64,000 bases of DNA, taken from positions 200,530 through 264,529 of the forward strand of contig WTPW01000983.1 in assembly GCA_009809945.1 (NCBI GenBank), written 5' to 3'. The position numbers were made by a program, and so were the translations under genes. How positions within the stretch are numbered: the first letter of the stretch is position 1; each line of letters opens with the position of its first letter. The DNA comes from Gigaspora margarita (taxonomy: Eukaryota; Glomeromycota; Glomeromycetes; Diversisporales; Gigasporaceae). The notes beneath the pieces are model-generated. The model was not told the origin of the DNA, ran no database searches, and saw only the letters and a program-made list of their open reading frames with translations. Positions 10,936-22,209 of this stretch are shown piece after piece.

Positions 10936-12839
10936 GTTAGATTATGTATATATAATTCGCTAATGAAGAACTTTAAACTTTGATTATACTAAAGTTTCTA
11001 ATAATTTTAAAAAATTTTTATAACAAAGTTACTAAAACAAAACTCAAAAAATATTTTTTACTTAGAAAAAGTATAACTAAAATCTATATTTAAAATTTTA
11101 TTAAAATTTTATTAAAATTTTTAAAATATGCAGACAAATTTGCCTATATTACAATCTAAGGGATACTATTAGCAAAGAAAAGACTTGGACTTCATAATGG
11201 CCTTCCATTACCAATTAATCTTTATCTGAGATCTAACTGTTAGCTAAACAGAGCTATTTTTACAATAACTACTCAGACTTTTTGAAATAAAAATTGTTAA
11301 CATCAATAACCTTGTCCCGTCTAACCAGCCCAGATTCCAGTATGTTAAACAAAAGCAATTATATAAACTGAACTGCTTAAATTGAAGCTTCTAAAATCTT
11401 TGTCTAGTGCTTTCCCGTAAGCCTCGCATGTCTTTTCATGTGACTTGTTTTTAGACCACTCATGATAATTGTATCCAATATGGTAGGTGCCTTTTTTTTT
11501 GAAAGCAGTAAACACTGCAAATCTTTTGAAAGGGTATACCAAATCGTCTATTTTTTGAAAATTTTTTATGAACTGATGGCACTAGAAGAAGTTTATATAT
11601 AACTGTAGTAAGAACAGTGGTACTTCCTGTATAATCCAAAATCCATTAGAGAGCTACCAAGTACTTCTTAAATTGTAGTGAATAAAAACTCTAAGCTTGT
11701 CAGCAGGTAGTCTATGAACTTTATCTCTAAATGACAAGTGCCAGTTTTGTGATAAGTGACAAACTCTAAAGCTATTAGCAGATACTCAGTTAACTGTATC
11801 TCTAAATAACAGCTACCAGGTTGCATGTTTTCATTGGTTTTTCTACTGTTTTTTTAAGATTTAACTTCTGAAGCATTAGCATATTTGTTAATACAGATGA
11901 TCAGCAGATAGAGTTACGGAAGATCTTTTTATTTATTTATTATTATTATTTTATATTTATTAAATATATATTTTTAATTAATATTACATACTTTATTATA
12001 TTGTCAATCTAGATTTCTACCTCTTTAGAGAAATGCTAGAGACTAGAGCAACTAATGCAAGGAGGCACTTTATATAATTCACACTAATTATTGTAGTATG
12101 CAAGGGTCAGAAGAGATACTGTTATTTGGGCAGTATTTTGTAAAGAGGCTTGAGGGATTTGCAATTACGAAAGAGGCCACAATTAATAGTATATAAGGAT
12201 ATTAAGAATTGTATCAAATGTATTTCAGTGAAGACACACTACTTCACTACTATTTATTCAATAAACCAGAGATTTTTCTCTCTGCTTTGTAGCAAAGGAA
12301 AAACCTTAAGTATTTATACATGTTTGTCCAATATAAATAAATACACTAATAAATAAAGAAATCTATATAATTGAGATATTTGATATATGCTAATGCTAAA
12401 TATAATGGCTATAAAGATAATAAATATATTACATATATCCTAAATATCAGCTATATTAGATATATAAGTTATAACTGTCAAAACTATTATGTCCCAAATA
12501 TCTAAAATGTCAGACATGTCTGTGATTAACTCAAATGTCTAGGATTACTCGAAATGTCTGATATTCTGTGTCACAGGTGGCGCAGTATTAGTGGACCAAT
12601 AAGATTTGGGCGCAGTATGTTTGATTGTAAAGATCAATCATTTAGTTTTAACTAGTGTGGGCTAGAGTGGTCCAATCAAGATGATTTTGGTACCATTCGA
12701 AAGCTTGCATCGAGACGGTCATGATGGTAGTAGTTTGATTAAATTCTGATTATGGAATCAAGAATTATCGCCAGTATACGTTTAGGCGTTTTTATGGGTC
12801 TAATAATATATTACATTATTATATAGTATTATTTTTATA
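10936..12839. other. Mixed-composition region with decayed repeats
   Basis: At 11125-11168 is the right end of a TATCCCTTA-type repeat (GCAGACAAATTTGCC then CTAAGGGATA). At about 11690-11830 two degenerate direct repeats share CTCTAA-AGC-GCAG and ATCTCTAAAT-AC-GCTACCAG words. At 12155-12205 the sequence ATTTGCAATTACGAAAGAGG matches the complement of the LTR-like element at 18865-19571, so a related LTR fragment is present. 12570-12780 is less AT-rich (GGTGGCGCAGTATTAG) and unassigned. No intact gene was recognised. Confidence 0.45.
11345..11542 (-). other. Unrecognised 65-codon open frame
   Basis: This minus-strand frame is less AT-biased than its surroundings and contains varied residues (for example GYNYHEWSKNKSHEKTCEAY), unlike the K/N/F/I runs that chance frames give here. 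There is no recognised domain, no clear splice sites and no promoter. It may be a fragment of a decayed coding exon from a host gene or transposon. Confidence 0.2.
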
Positions 12840-14110
12840 TTATTACAAATATTTTAAATTATTTCGCACTTCGTCACTCTAATTCTATTACTATATACAA
12901 AAAACTAGCCCTACAAACTTATTTTTGCTCACCATACAGTTAGCTATTATCTTTACTTTTTTGTTTTCTATTATCTTCACTTTGGCTATTTTTTTTGTTG
13001 TAGCTATAAGCTTTGTTTTGCTCTCTTTTTCTAAATACTTCAAAGAAGTGAAAAAAAATAAAAAAAACATTTCTTAGAAATGTTGTTGTTTTTGCAAATT
13101 GTTGAAAAAATCTAATATATTCTTACAAAGTTCCAAAGAAGTTAAAGCTGGTATTCTTGTAAAGTGCCAGAAAAGTTACAAAGTGTCAAAAAAGTCAGAA
13201 ATAAATAAAATAAAATAAAAACAAAATGAAAAAACAAAAAGTGCAAACAAACTAATAAAAAAAATAAATGAAGCTCTAAATTTTTATTTTTCTGAAGTAA
13301 AAGTTCATGTTCTTGCAAATTCAGAAATTGCGAAAGCTGGGTTAATATTTTTGCAAAATGCCAAAAAAGTTGCAAAGTGCCAAAAAAGTCTGAGTAAGTT
13401 TTCTTACAAAGTACCAGGAAGTAAAGGTTCTTTTCTCACAAAATGCTAAAATAAAATAAATTAATAAACCAAATTTTAAAAAAAAAACAAAAACAAATTA
13501 TATCAAACAAAAAAATTAATAAAGTTCTAACTAAACCTTTATTTCTTTAAAGAAGTGTTCTTGAAAATTTAGAAATTGCTAAGAAATCAGTTGTGTTCTT
13601 GCAAAGTGTCAGAAGTTTGGGTTGGCTTGCACAAGGTTTCAAAAAGTTGTTTGTTTTTTTTGCAAAGATGCTCTTGTAAAGTGCTAAAATAAAAATAAAA
13701 TAAAATAAAAATTAAAAAAATAAATAAATAAAAAAAAAATAAAAAAAAACAAAAAACAAAATGAAAACAAAAAACAAAATGAAAACAAAAAAGCAAAAAA
13801 AAAACAAAATAGAAGACTAATTATAAACTAAAAATCTAATCTAATTTTGTAGTACAGAATTTAAACATTATCAAACTATTTCAAAAAATTAGTTTAATGC
13901 ATGATTCAAATTAAAGATTTACTGATCCAGCTTGGTTTTCTAGTCCTAAAATATTTTAAAGGGTTCAAAATATTTCAAAATCATTTTCAAAATATTTCAT
14001 AATATATTTTTGATATATTTCAAAAATTTGATATTTTGAAATATTTCAAAATATATTACAAAATATTTTACTTATATTATAGTTTATAAAACTTTACATA
14101 AGATTATGCT
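12840..14110 (-). mobile_element. GCACTTTGCAAGAAC-family repeat, inverted copy 2
   Basis: Read on the minus strand it has the same order as copy 1: the TTATGTAAAG / AAATATTTTG palindromes at 14110-13960, GATCAG at about 13920, the TTTTGTTTTCATTTTG tracts at 13800-13740, the CACTTTGCAAGAAC words at 13600-13140, and the GACGAAGTGCGAAA block at 12865. It lacks the left-half duplication and gap of copy 1. It lies in opposite orientation to copy 1, about 2 kb away. Confidence 0.7.
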
Positions 14111-15164
14111 ATTATAAATTTGCTAATGTACAAGCAGTAATAGTTATCAGATTGCAATTAAACAACTAGATCATGTTATAGAATTAAAACTAATACTAAA
14201 AATAATAGTTGCTAGGATTAGAATTAATATTGAGTTAGAGTAAAAATATCAAATGATTTTTACTTTTTAAGACCCTTATCTCTTTCCCTCTATCTGATAA
14301 ATATTAACTAATTAAATTTAAATTTATCATAGCACCCTCTCTCTAAAAAATTATTTAATAAATGTTTTATCCTTAGGGTTAAAGCTAAGTATATAGTAAA
14401 ATTTTACAAAAAATTTTTTTAATTAGAATATAAAAGATAATTTTATAAGTAAAATTTTGTGCTATTACAAATTTTTGAAAAATTTTAATATATTTTGGCT
14501 TTTGAATTACACAAATATTATATTTGATTTTATAATATAATTAGTTAATTGCAACCTGGTAACTGTTACTACTAGCAACAAATAGATTTGCTTTTTTTTT
14601 TAACTATAAACTTTTTATATGCATTTATTTGTATATATGAATTTTGATTTGTATCTAAATATATAATAATAATACTTGTTGCTTACTTACAAAAAAATTT
14701 TAGTTACATAGTATGGCATCCAATCAAAGCAGTTAAAATATTGGTTCTTTTAAATTTTTGAATTTTTTTTTTATTCTAGCAATAGCTTATTTTTGAATTA
14801 TTAAATTTTTTAAAAAATTAAAAAGTATAATAATAAAAAGTTGTCTTAATAATTCAAATTTTATTATAACTATATTTTAATATTCTAAAAACTATCTAAT
14901 TTTTTTTATTGATTTATTATAATTTTAAAAATTATAATAAAATTATCAAAATTATAATCTTATAATATTTATAATAATTTTATAATAATTTTAAAATAAT
15001 CTTATAATAATCTTATCTTATAATAATCTTAAAACAATCTTAAAACAATCTTATTATTATCTTAAAAAATCTTAATAAAATCTTAAAAACATTTTAAAAT
15101 AATCTTAAATAATAATTATATAATTATTTTATAATAATTTATAATTATTAAACTATAATAATAA
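14111..15164. other. AT-rich stretch ending in TAATCTTA-type microsatellite
   Basis: No gene recognised. Around 14545-14580 a GGTAACTGTTACTACTAG hairpin-like word recalls CAGTAACTGTTACCGG near 4110. From about 14930 to 15165 the sequence is a degenerate TAATAATCTTA repeat. Confidence 0.5.
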
Positions 15165-15180
15165 TATTATTTTTAGATAT

Positions 15181-15559
15181 ATATATATTTTTTTATGTCA
15201 AAGTTACCACTATAGGGAAAGGCTTTTATTCAAGTAAGTCAGATCATGGGTGCCTCCAGGGGCACCCTGACATTTTACATAGACGAGAGTACAACAAGCC
15301 ACACGTACAACTTTTGGTTGTCTAATTTAAGCAGTCTATCCAAAGGTTCTACACTAGTTGCCATACCTGCAACCCAACTAGGGGGTTACCTATTTAAACC
15401 CTCTGATCTACGCTTCTCCTGCAAAATCCTCTTTGTGTCACCGGTACAGTCCTCCATTACATAAGTCAGTCAAGGCCAGTCCCGGATGATCGCAGAATTC
15501 CTTTAGGACTAGTTTATCCTTACGGCACACTTGGTAGAGCAGTCCCTGTTCCACACAGG
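15181..15559 (-). mobile_element. 5'-truncated copy of a tRNA-headed retroposon
   Basis: It is flanked by a perfect 16-bp duplication, TATTATTTTTAGATAT (15165-15180 and 15560-15575), the signature of LINE-driven insertion. Seen on the minus strand it ends in a short A-rich tail (T run at 15189-15195). It matches about 380 bases of the full element at 33317-34291, sharing words such as CCACACGTACAACTTTTGG and ACTAGGGGGTTACC. Its 5' half, including the tRNA-like head, is missing. It is much richer in GC than the flanking DNA. Plus-strand open frames in it are not considered coding. Confidence 0.85.
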
Positions 15560-15575
15560 TATTATTTTTAGATAT

Positions 15576-16268
15576 TAAATTTTAAAATAATCTTTTAATT
15601 ATAAAAAAACAATATTAATAACTTTAATATTATCTTAAACTATCTTAAACTCATTTAAAAAAAGTACTAGTTTTTGTAAAGTAATTATATTTTTAAGATT
15701 TATTTAGTAAAGATTACTTAGTAAAAAGTTAATTAAACTTAGTAAATTTTTTTTTATTTTAATTCTATACTTTTATAGAATTAAAATAAAAAAAATTAGA
15801 GATCAGAGAGTTTAAATATAGTTGGGTTGCAGGCATGGTAGCTAGTGTGAAACCTTAGAGCAGACTATTTAAATTAGATACCAAAAGTGTTATATATAGC
15901 TAGTTGGATTCTTGTCTATGTAACAAATACTAGCGAATCTCTATGTGGATTACCAACAGGCCTAATATCTTGAATAAAAGGTTTTAAGTCCCAAGATAGG
16001 CACTTTGAAATTAAAAAAAAAATAAAAAATAAAAAACATTTATTGAATTTGGTTAGATATATATTAAAAAATTTTTATTAAAAGATTTAAAAAATATTTA
16101 AATATAAAAAAACTAAAAAATTGAAATAAATTTTTTTTAACTTAAATAAAAGGTTCTTAACAACTATTAATTCAAATTTAATAAATTTTTTTATTTAATT
16201 CTGTAAGTTTATAAAATTAAAAATAAAAAAAATTATTGAAATTGAATGGGTTATTATTAAAAAAATAT
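15576..16268. repeat. Foldback AT repeat that received the gypsy element
   Basis: It contains ATTCTATA-type hairpins with arms AAATTTTTTTTATTTTAATTC and the complement, at 15740-15800 and 16130-16230. It also has a unique-looking patch at 15800-15990. The repeat family continues on the far side of the gypsy element at 51650-51740. That shows the gypsy element inserted into it. Confidence 0.55.
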
Positions 16269-17049
16269 TGTTATAGTACTGGATGCCTTCTTTAAATCTG
16301 ATAAAGTAACAATTACACAGCTCCTGAGATCCTTTTCTGTGGGTGTGAAGCAGTGTGCAAGAGGAAAGTATAGCTTTCTTTATATCTATAGAAAACTATA
16401 TACTTCTCTGAGGCAGTTTGGTAATAACCAACAATAGATAATAGATAGTTTATTAATTTAACAAGAGGACTATTCCAAGATGTCTGTTCCTTAAAATCCC
16501 AAGAGTTTATTAATAATAATAGAGAGAAGATAAGAGAGATAAAATAAATATAAAATACAGTACCTGGATCTATCTAAAACTAAGTAAAATATAGAGAGTT
16601 TATATAGTTATTGTCATGGCTGATGCTGAAGTTAGTTGATGCTGAAGCTATAGAGTCTCGATTTGAAACTATAAGCCCTGCTAAAATCTATATATACTCT
16701 ATAAATATGAAATCTATACCAAACCCTACCCTAACCCTATAAGACAACAAAAAAAACATCCAAAAAAAATTTTAAAATTTTATATCAAAATAGGTCATAG
16801 CTTTAGTATAAGCCAACTTCAGTATCAGCTGTAACAGTTATTGAGCTAAGCATCACTATACATTATTATGCATCATTATGCATCATTATATATTGCTATG
16901 TATTGTTATGTATTACTATGCATCACTATGCATCATTGTGCATCGTTTTGCATATTACAATTACTAAATACAGTTATTACAAAATTTTCTTATTAATTTT
17001 TAATTTTTTAACTAATTTTTATCAAAACTTATTAAAACTATTTATAACA
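16269..17049 (-). repeat. Gypsy 3' LTR (left), containing one MITE
   Basis: It matches the right LTR from TGTTATAGTACTGGATGCC onward, including the CTATAGAAAACTATA palindrome. It also shares a degenerate CATCATTATGCATCACTATG run (about 16850-16940). Without the 223-bp MITE plus its duplication it is about 550 bp. The pyrimidine tract at 17050-17063 (TTTCTCTTCTCTTT), a polypurine tract on the element's strand, abuts its inner edge. Confidence 0.9.
16613..16835. mobile_element. MITE with perfect 7-bp target duplication (AGTTATT)
   Basis: TIRs GTCATGGCTGATGCTGAAG and, from the right, GTTACAGCTGATACTGAAG enclose 223 bp. The flanks are AGTTATT on both sides. The right-hand gypsy LTR at 50119 shows the empty site with a single AGTTATT, which confirms the insertion cleanly. 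It belongs to the same family as 4485, 25361 and 48416. Confidence 0.95.
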
Positions 17050-17772
17050 TTTCTCTTCTCTTTAAAAATAAACTCTGTGAGTTCTGGTCTGATTTAAGAC
17101 TTGAGAAAAGTTAGCATCTGTTAGCTTCACAATCATAGTATATATAATATGGGTAGTTTGAGAGATGTTTTCTAGAGGTCAGTTAGAGAAAAGTAATTTA
17201 TTTGTTTGACAACTTTTAAGGTATCCCAAGTTCTTTTTTCACCTTGAGTCTTCCCAATTGTCAATTGAATATCTTCATAAATATCAGAATATTTTTCTAT
17301 AAGATTACCAAGGCAATAATAAGCTTCAAGTAGTTTGGTATGGTCTTGTCTTCTTGTCTATTTCTTGTACAAGCCTTTATTCATTTAAGAATTTTCTGTA
17401 ATTTTTCTTAATATGTAATTCTAGTATACAAATAAGTAGATGTCTGAGTTAATATTCCACATGGTCGAGAAATATCCTGCACAATTTTGACTAATTTTTC
17501 AGATAATGGAATTTCTATAGCAGAAGTAACTTCTTCTTGGTTAGTAATTGGAAATGATAAAGTTTTTTTTTGTATATTTCTCAATTTTAAATTTGAGTAT
17601 GCTTCTTCTAAATTATTTACTTCTAGTTGGTCAATTTCTAGTAGTTCTGTATCTATTAGAGTATCTAGAAAGTTATTTAAGTCTAACCCTAAAAAAGAAG
17701 TAACTAAATTAGTAAAATCAATAGTTTGGGTAATGTCATTATTATTACATAACCATATGCATTGTTGAGTAA

Positions 17773-17938
17773 GGGGTATGCTATTTATTATGTAATTTTT
17801 ACCATGAATACATGGTCAGAGGTGGTAATCACGTCTATATATTATATTAAGCAATCTAAATTAGATAAAGTGATCACACCATACATGGATGAAGGTAGCT
17901 ACTAAGTAAAAAATATTACGTAATAAATGGCATGCCCC
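17773..17938. mobile_element. PIF/Harbinger-type MITE, 166 bp
   Basis: TIRs GGGGTATGCTATTTATTATG and the complement of TAATAAATGGCATGCCCC, flanked by TAA on both sides. It is of the same family as 5770-5933 and is inserted in the gypsy integrase tail. Confidence 0.9.
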
Positions 17939-18864
17939 TAATATACAAGGAATTGTTTTGGGTGGTATTGTCTTGTTTTCATATTTGAAAAAGATTTTGG
18001 AGTGCCAATAAGGTTTGGGGTTTGAGTATAAGAGTGGTTATTTTTGGAAAAATTTTAAAGAGAGCAGTTTTATAAATATATTTTAGTATTATACAAGATA
18101 AATTATATGTTTCATCTCTTGTAAACTCTAGAAATTTTTAAGAAGAGTCAATAACAACTATTGGTTTCTATATTTGTGGCTCATAATATTTAGCAAGATG
18201 ATCACTATTATAATATTTTTGTAATATTTTTTCTTCTATGGTGCATACTTTATAAGCACCATTGTCTAATTTCTCATAGATAAGGAAAGGTCCAAATCTT
18301 TTATCTTCAAATTTGGCTAAGTAAGAAGCTTCTAATTCCTTTCTTTGTATCTATACTTTATCTTCAATTTCAAATATTTCTATTCAAGTATTGGCATCAA
18401 AATGAACTTTTTGTTTCTGTTGTGACTTGTTAGTATTTTGTCTAGTCAGGTTCTGATAGGTGGGTAATTTTTCTATTAAATCGTAGGTTCATTGAAGAAT
18501 GCTTCCTTGTAAGTCTATTTTATTGTCTGTTTCTGTAGGTTCTACTGGGAAAAGTACTTCAATGGGTAGAGTAGCATATCTTCTATATATAATTTGAAAG
18601 GGAGTATATCTTGTGGTAGCATGTCTTTTTGTTCAATATGCCAAAAGAACAGCAAGTATATATAAATCCCAATCATTATCTCCTTTTATTTTCACAAGTG
18701 ATTTATATAATGTCCTATTGAATTTTTCTACTATACTATTTGTTTGAGAGTAGTAAGGAGAAGAGAATTTATGCTGAATAAGAAACTTTTCACAGAGAAT
18801 TCTAATAGTTTCACTAATAAAATTGTGATCTTGGTCTAATAGAATAATTTTTGAGGTTCTATAT

Positions 18865-19571
18865 TGTTAAACTATAGAAATTGCTATAAAACACAAAATT
18901 GATCATAACTCTTGATCCACTAATCCAAATTGAATGAAACGACTACTATTAGAATCAGCTCATCGAGATGGTTCTAACGAGCTAAAGATCATCTCTGTAT
19001 GACTACTGGGTGCCGAGATCAGAACCAATTAGCAATCACATATATGATCTGCAATCTAATTGGCTGAGGACCTTCTGCGCGAATGTCTTTACATATGTTA
19101 TTTCTAAAACAAGTCATATTTATAGCATATATATTCTATATTTTATTTATAACACATATGTCATTTATTTCATATATTACATTTATACTATTTATACTAT
19201 ATATTTTATTAGTAGTAGATATAGCATTTATTGCACATGTAATAGATATAGCCCGTTACATTTGTGAAAAACAAAAATGTATAAAAGCAGCCGATGTGGA
19301 CCCCAAGTTCAACATTGAGTCTTCATACTTTTTTACTAATAAATACATTTATTTATTATTTAAATTAAACAGTTACTAGTATCTTCATATACTTTTAATT
19401 GTAGCCTCTTTTGTAATTGCAAATTGCCTTAAATCTTCTTTGTTAAGTTTTATTNAAAAANNCNTTTNGACTTAGNTANATCACAGTAACAAGTGAGGTT
19501 ACACAAAGTGTTCACTGTCTAAGGTCGCTCTAGTTATCTACTATCTTTAAAGAAGTAGATATAGGATAACA
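18865..19571 (+). mobile_element. Probable solo LTR of another retrotransposon
   Basis: The 707-bp insert begins TGTTAAACTATAG and ends GGATAACA. It carries a TATAAAAGCAGC promoter-like word at about 19279 and an AATAAA at about 19340, which suits an LTR. It interrupts the gypsy integrase. No clear 5-bp duplication was seen, and several ambiguous bases lie near 19455-19490, so the borders are tentative. A fragment of related sequence lies at 12155-12205. Confidence 0.55.
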
Positions 19572-19935
19572 ATGCCTACAGACTATCTCTTCAAAGATAA
19601 ACTGAGCAAGTGTATTAGCACTAGTATCTAAAACAGTATGAGCTTCTGGCTATTGTATTAGATATTCGGTAGCAACAATTATATATCGATTGTTTTGCTT
19701 AGTTATAGACTGAGGGCCTACAAGATCAATTCCAACATATTCAAAAGCTCTTTCAATTTGTATAGGGTATAAAGGTTCTTTTCTTCGACCATTTTGTCTT
19801 CTTTAACATTCTTCACAAGTTTTCACATATTTTTGTATATCTTGATACATTTGATTCCAATAATAATGTTCAGATATTTTATAGTACATAGAATCTGTTT
19901 TCAAATGTTCAGCAGTAGGGTATTTATGCATCATA

Positions 19936-21695
19936 TATAATACTGGTTTTGCTTTGGTCCATTTAATGACTCTAAGAGTTTGTCTAGGTTCTTTTTATTC
20001 TTTTTATAGAAAAGATGATGTCTAATTTTGAAATATTTGGCCTAGTTATAAGTCATTTCTATTCTTGGTCAGTAAATTCATTTGGGATTTGGTCTGTGTT
20101 CAAGTAGTGGTAAATATTATAATATTGGTCAAGATTTATAAAGTTTATTAGAAGTAGTTATCTGTATCGGTAATGATGAGAGAGCATCGATATTGGAATA
20201 AATTTAGCTTTGTTTATGAACAATTTTAAAATTATATGATTGCAGTTTCAAAATCCATTTTCCAATTCTTCTTTTAGGTTCAGTAGTATGTAATCATTTT
20301 AATGCTAAATGGTCTGTAACCAAGATAAATTTAATAGTGCCTAAATATTTATAGAAATATTCTATAGCCCACACAACTGTAGCACATTCAAGTTTAGTAG
20401 CTGCATAGTTCTTTTTTTTTTGCATAAGCTTTTACTGGCATAGGCAATAGAGTGTTTTTTTCTATTTCTATCTAGCTAGCTTAGTGTAGCTCCAAAGCTA
20501 TTGTAGGAAGCATCAGTAGCTAGTATAAATATTTGTTTAAAATCGAAATAAACTAGAATAGGAGCAGTAATGAGTCTAATTTTAGTTTTTTAAATGCTTT
20601 TTGTTGGTTATCTTGCTATCTATAGGGTTCATCTTTTTGGAGAAGAGAATTTAAAGAGTGAGCAATTGATAAAAAATTTTGGATAAATTGATAATAGTAT
20701 CCTGCAAGTTCAAGAAAAGATTAAAGGGCTATCCCTTAATTTGTTATATAGGCAAATTTGTCTGCATAAATTTTAAAATTTTAAATTTTTTAAATAAAAC
20801 TTTAAATATTAATTTTAGTTATATACTTTCTAAATAAAAAATATAATATTTGTTCTGTTTTATCAACTTTATTATAAAAATTTTTTAAAATTATTAAAAA
20901 ACTTTGGTGTAATAAAAGTTTAAAATTTTTGTTTTGGAACTTTTACTATAGAATTTTTTCTTTAGATTTTCTTAAATTTTATATATCTCTATCTCGTCTA
21001 TAAAAAAAATTTTTACTTCTAATACAAGTCTTAATTTTTACAAGTAAATNANTTANAATNCAATAATNAAAGTTGTAATCCTTTATATAAACTACAATAT
21101 TGTATTAGAAACTATATTTTTAAAACCAATATTTAAAGAATTTGCCAAGATATTGTAAATTATTTTTTTAGTTAAAAAATTTCTTTAAAATTCAATATTT
21201 TTAGCTTATAAGCAATATAAACTTTTTGTCTTATAATATAAAATTAAATAATTCAAAAATATAATTCTTGTTTTTAAATATTATTATACCAAATTTTATT
21301 TAAATATTTTAAATGATTAAAAAAGTAGATCAGAGATATATTTATAGTAATTATGCAGGCAAATTTGTCTGCAAACCTTTACAAACTAAGGGATAAGATT
21401 TCTAGAGAACTGAATTTGTTGGACAGCTTCTACTTTTTGAAGATCAGAAGCAATTCCTCAAGCAAAAATTAGATGTTTTAAGAAGGGTAACTAGTGCATC
21501 CAAAAGATATATTTATCTATATTAAGTTTGAGTCCTGCTTGTCTAATTCTATTGAATACTCTTTTTAAATAAATTAAGTATTTATCAAATGTCTTGGAGT
21601 AAACAATTGTATCATCTAAGTATACAACCACAAATTTCTATGCAATCCCTTTGTATACATGATCTATTAATTTTTGAAAGGTTGCAGGAGCATTA
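19936..21695 (-). mobile_element. Gypsy fossil: RNase H and reverse transcriptase C-terminal half
   Basis: 21400-21695 encodes, on the minus strand, the second half of a gypsy reverse transcriptase, including the VVYLDD signature near 21630. 20720-20000 carries the RNase H-like and connection region. The stretch is broken by many small changes and by the insert at 20730-21395. The first half of the enzyme lies beyond the 5 kb Harbinger insertion. Confidence 0.85.
20730..21395. mobile_element. Non-autonomous TIR element, TATCCCTTA family, 666 bp
   Basis: The left end TATCCCTTAATTTG...AGGCAAATTTGTCTGCAT and the mirrored right end GCAGGCAAATTTGTCTGC...CTAAGGGATA define the element inside the gypsy RNase H/RT junction. 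Relatives or pieces occur at 4155-4200, 7524-7990, 11125-11168 and 51750-53280. A clean target duplication was not found. No coding capacity is visible, and four ambiguous bases lie in it. Confidence 0.7.
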
Positions 21696-22209
21696 GGGAA
21701 GGGCCATTTATCAGCTGATTAGGATTTTACTAAGTAGCTGATCCCCACCCCCCACCTGATAATTTTCTAAGAATTTGATTGATTAAAATTTTACCCTTTC
21801 TTTTGATCAAAAAACACAAAAATATCTTTGATCTAAAAATAAGCTACTCACGATCGACAAAAGTTGCTACATAGTAAAGTCCAAATTTTAAAAAGTAAAT
21901 CGATTAAAATCGTCTAAGTAAACTTATTCAAAAGATCAAAATACATATATTCTAAAATTTACAATAAAATTGAAGAACTTTTATTAATTGGATTTTAATT
22001 TTTACGTTCAATAAAAAGATTAAAATTTTATTAATAAAATATATTCATTGAACGTAAAAATTAAAAGTCAAATAATAAAAAGTACTCTTTTTTGATAAAA
22101 CTTTTAGAATAGGTATAATTTAGTCTCCCAAATAAGTTTACTTAAGTGCTAATAACTGATTTACATAGTAGAATTTAGACTTTACAATGTAATAACTATT
22201 GCCGATTGG

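Larger units (their letters stand above)
17200..19935 (-). mobile_element. Gypsy fossil: integrase and C-terminal section
   Basis: Minus-strand translation shows integrase features: a zinc-binding HHCC-like segment around 19800-19930 (QKYVKTCEEC), then a core with a YVGIDLVGPQ-like stretch near 19740-19700. Further integrase-like sequence continues to about 18200, and an acidic tail follows at 17760-17490. It is interrupted by a solo-LTR-like element and a Harbinger MITE, and the frames are broken in many places. Confidence 0.8.

Noticed and set aside
15246-15464. Plus-strand open frame with a DESTTSHTYNFWLSN stretch, repeated at 33327-33512
   Set aside because: Conserved only because both lie in the same retroposon, on the strand opposite to its transcription. 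The frames are short and not kept open along the element.
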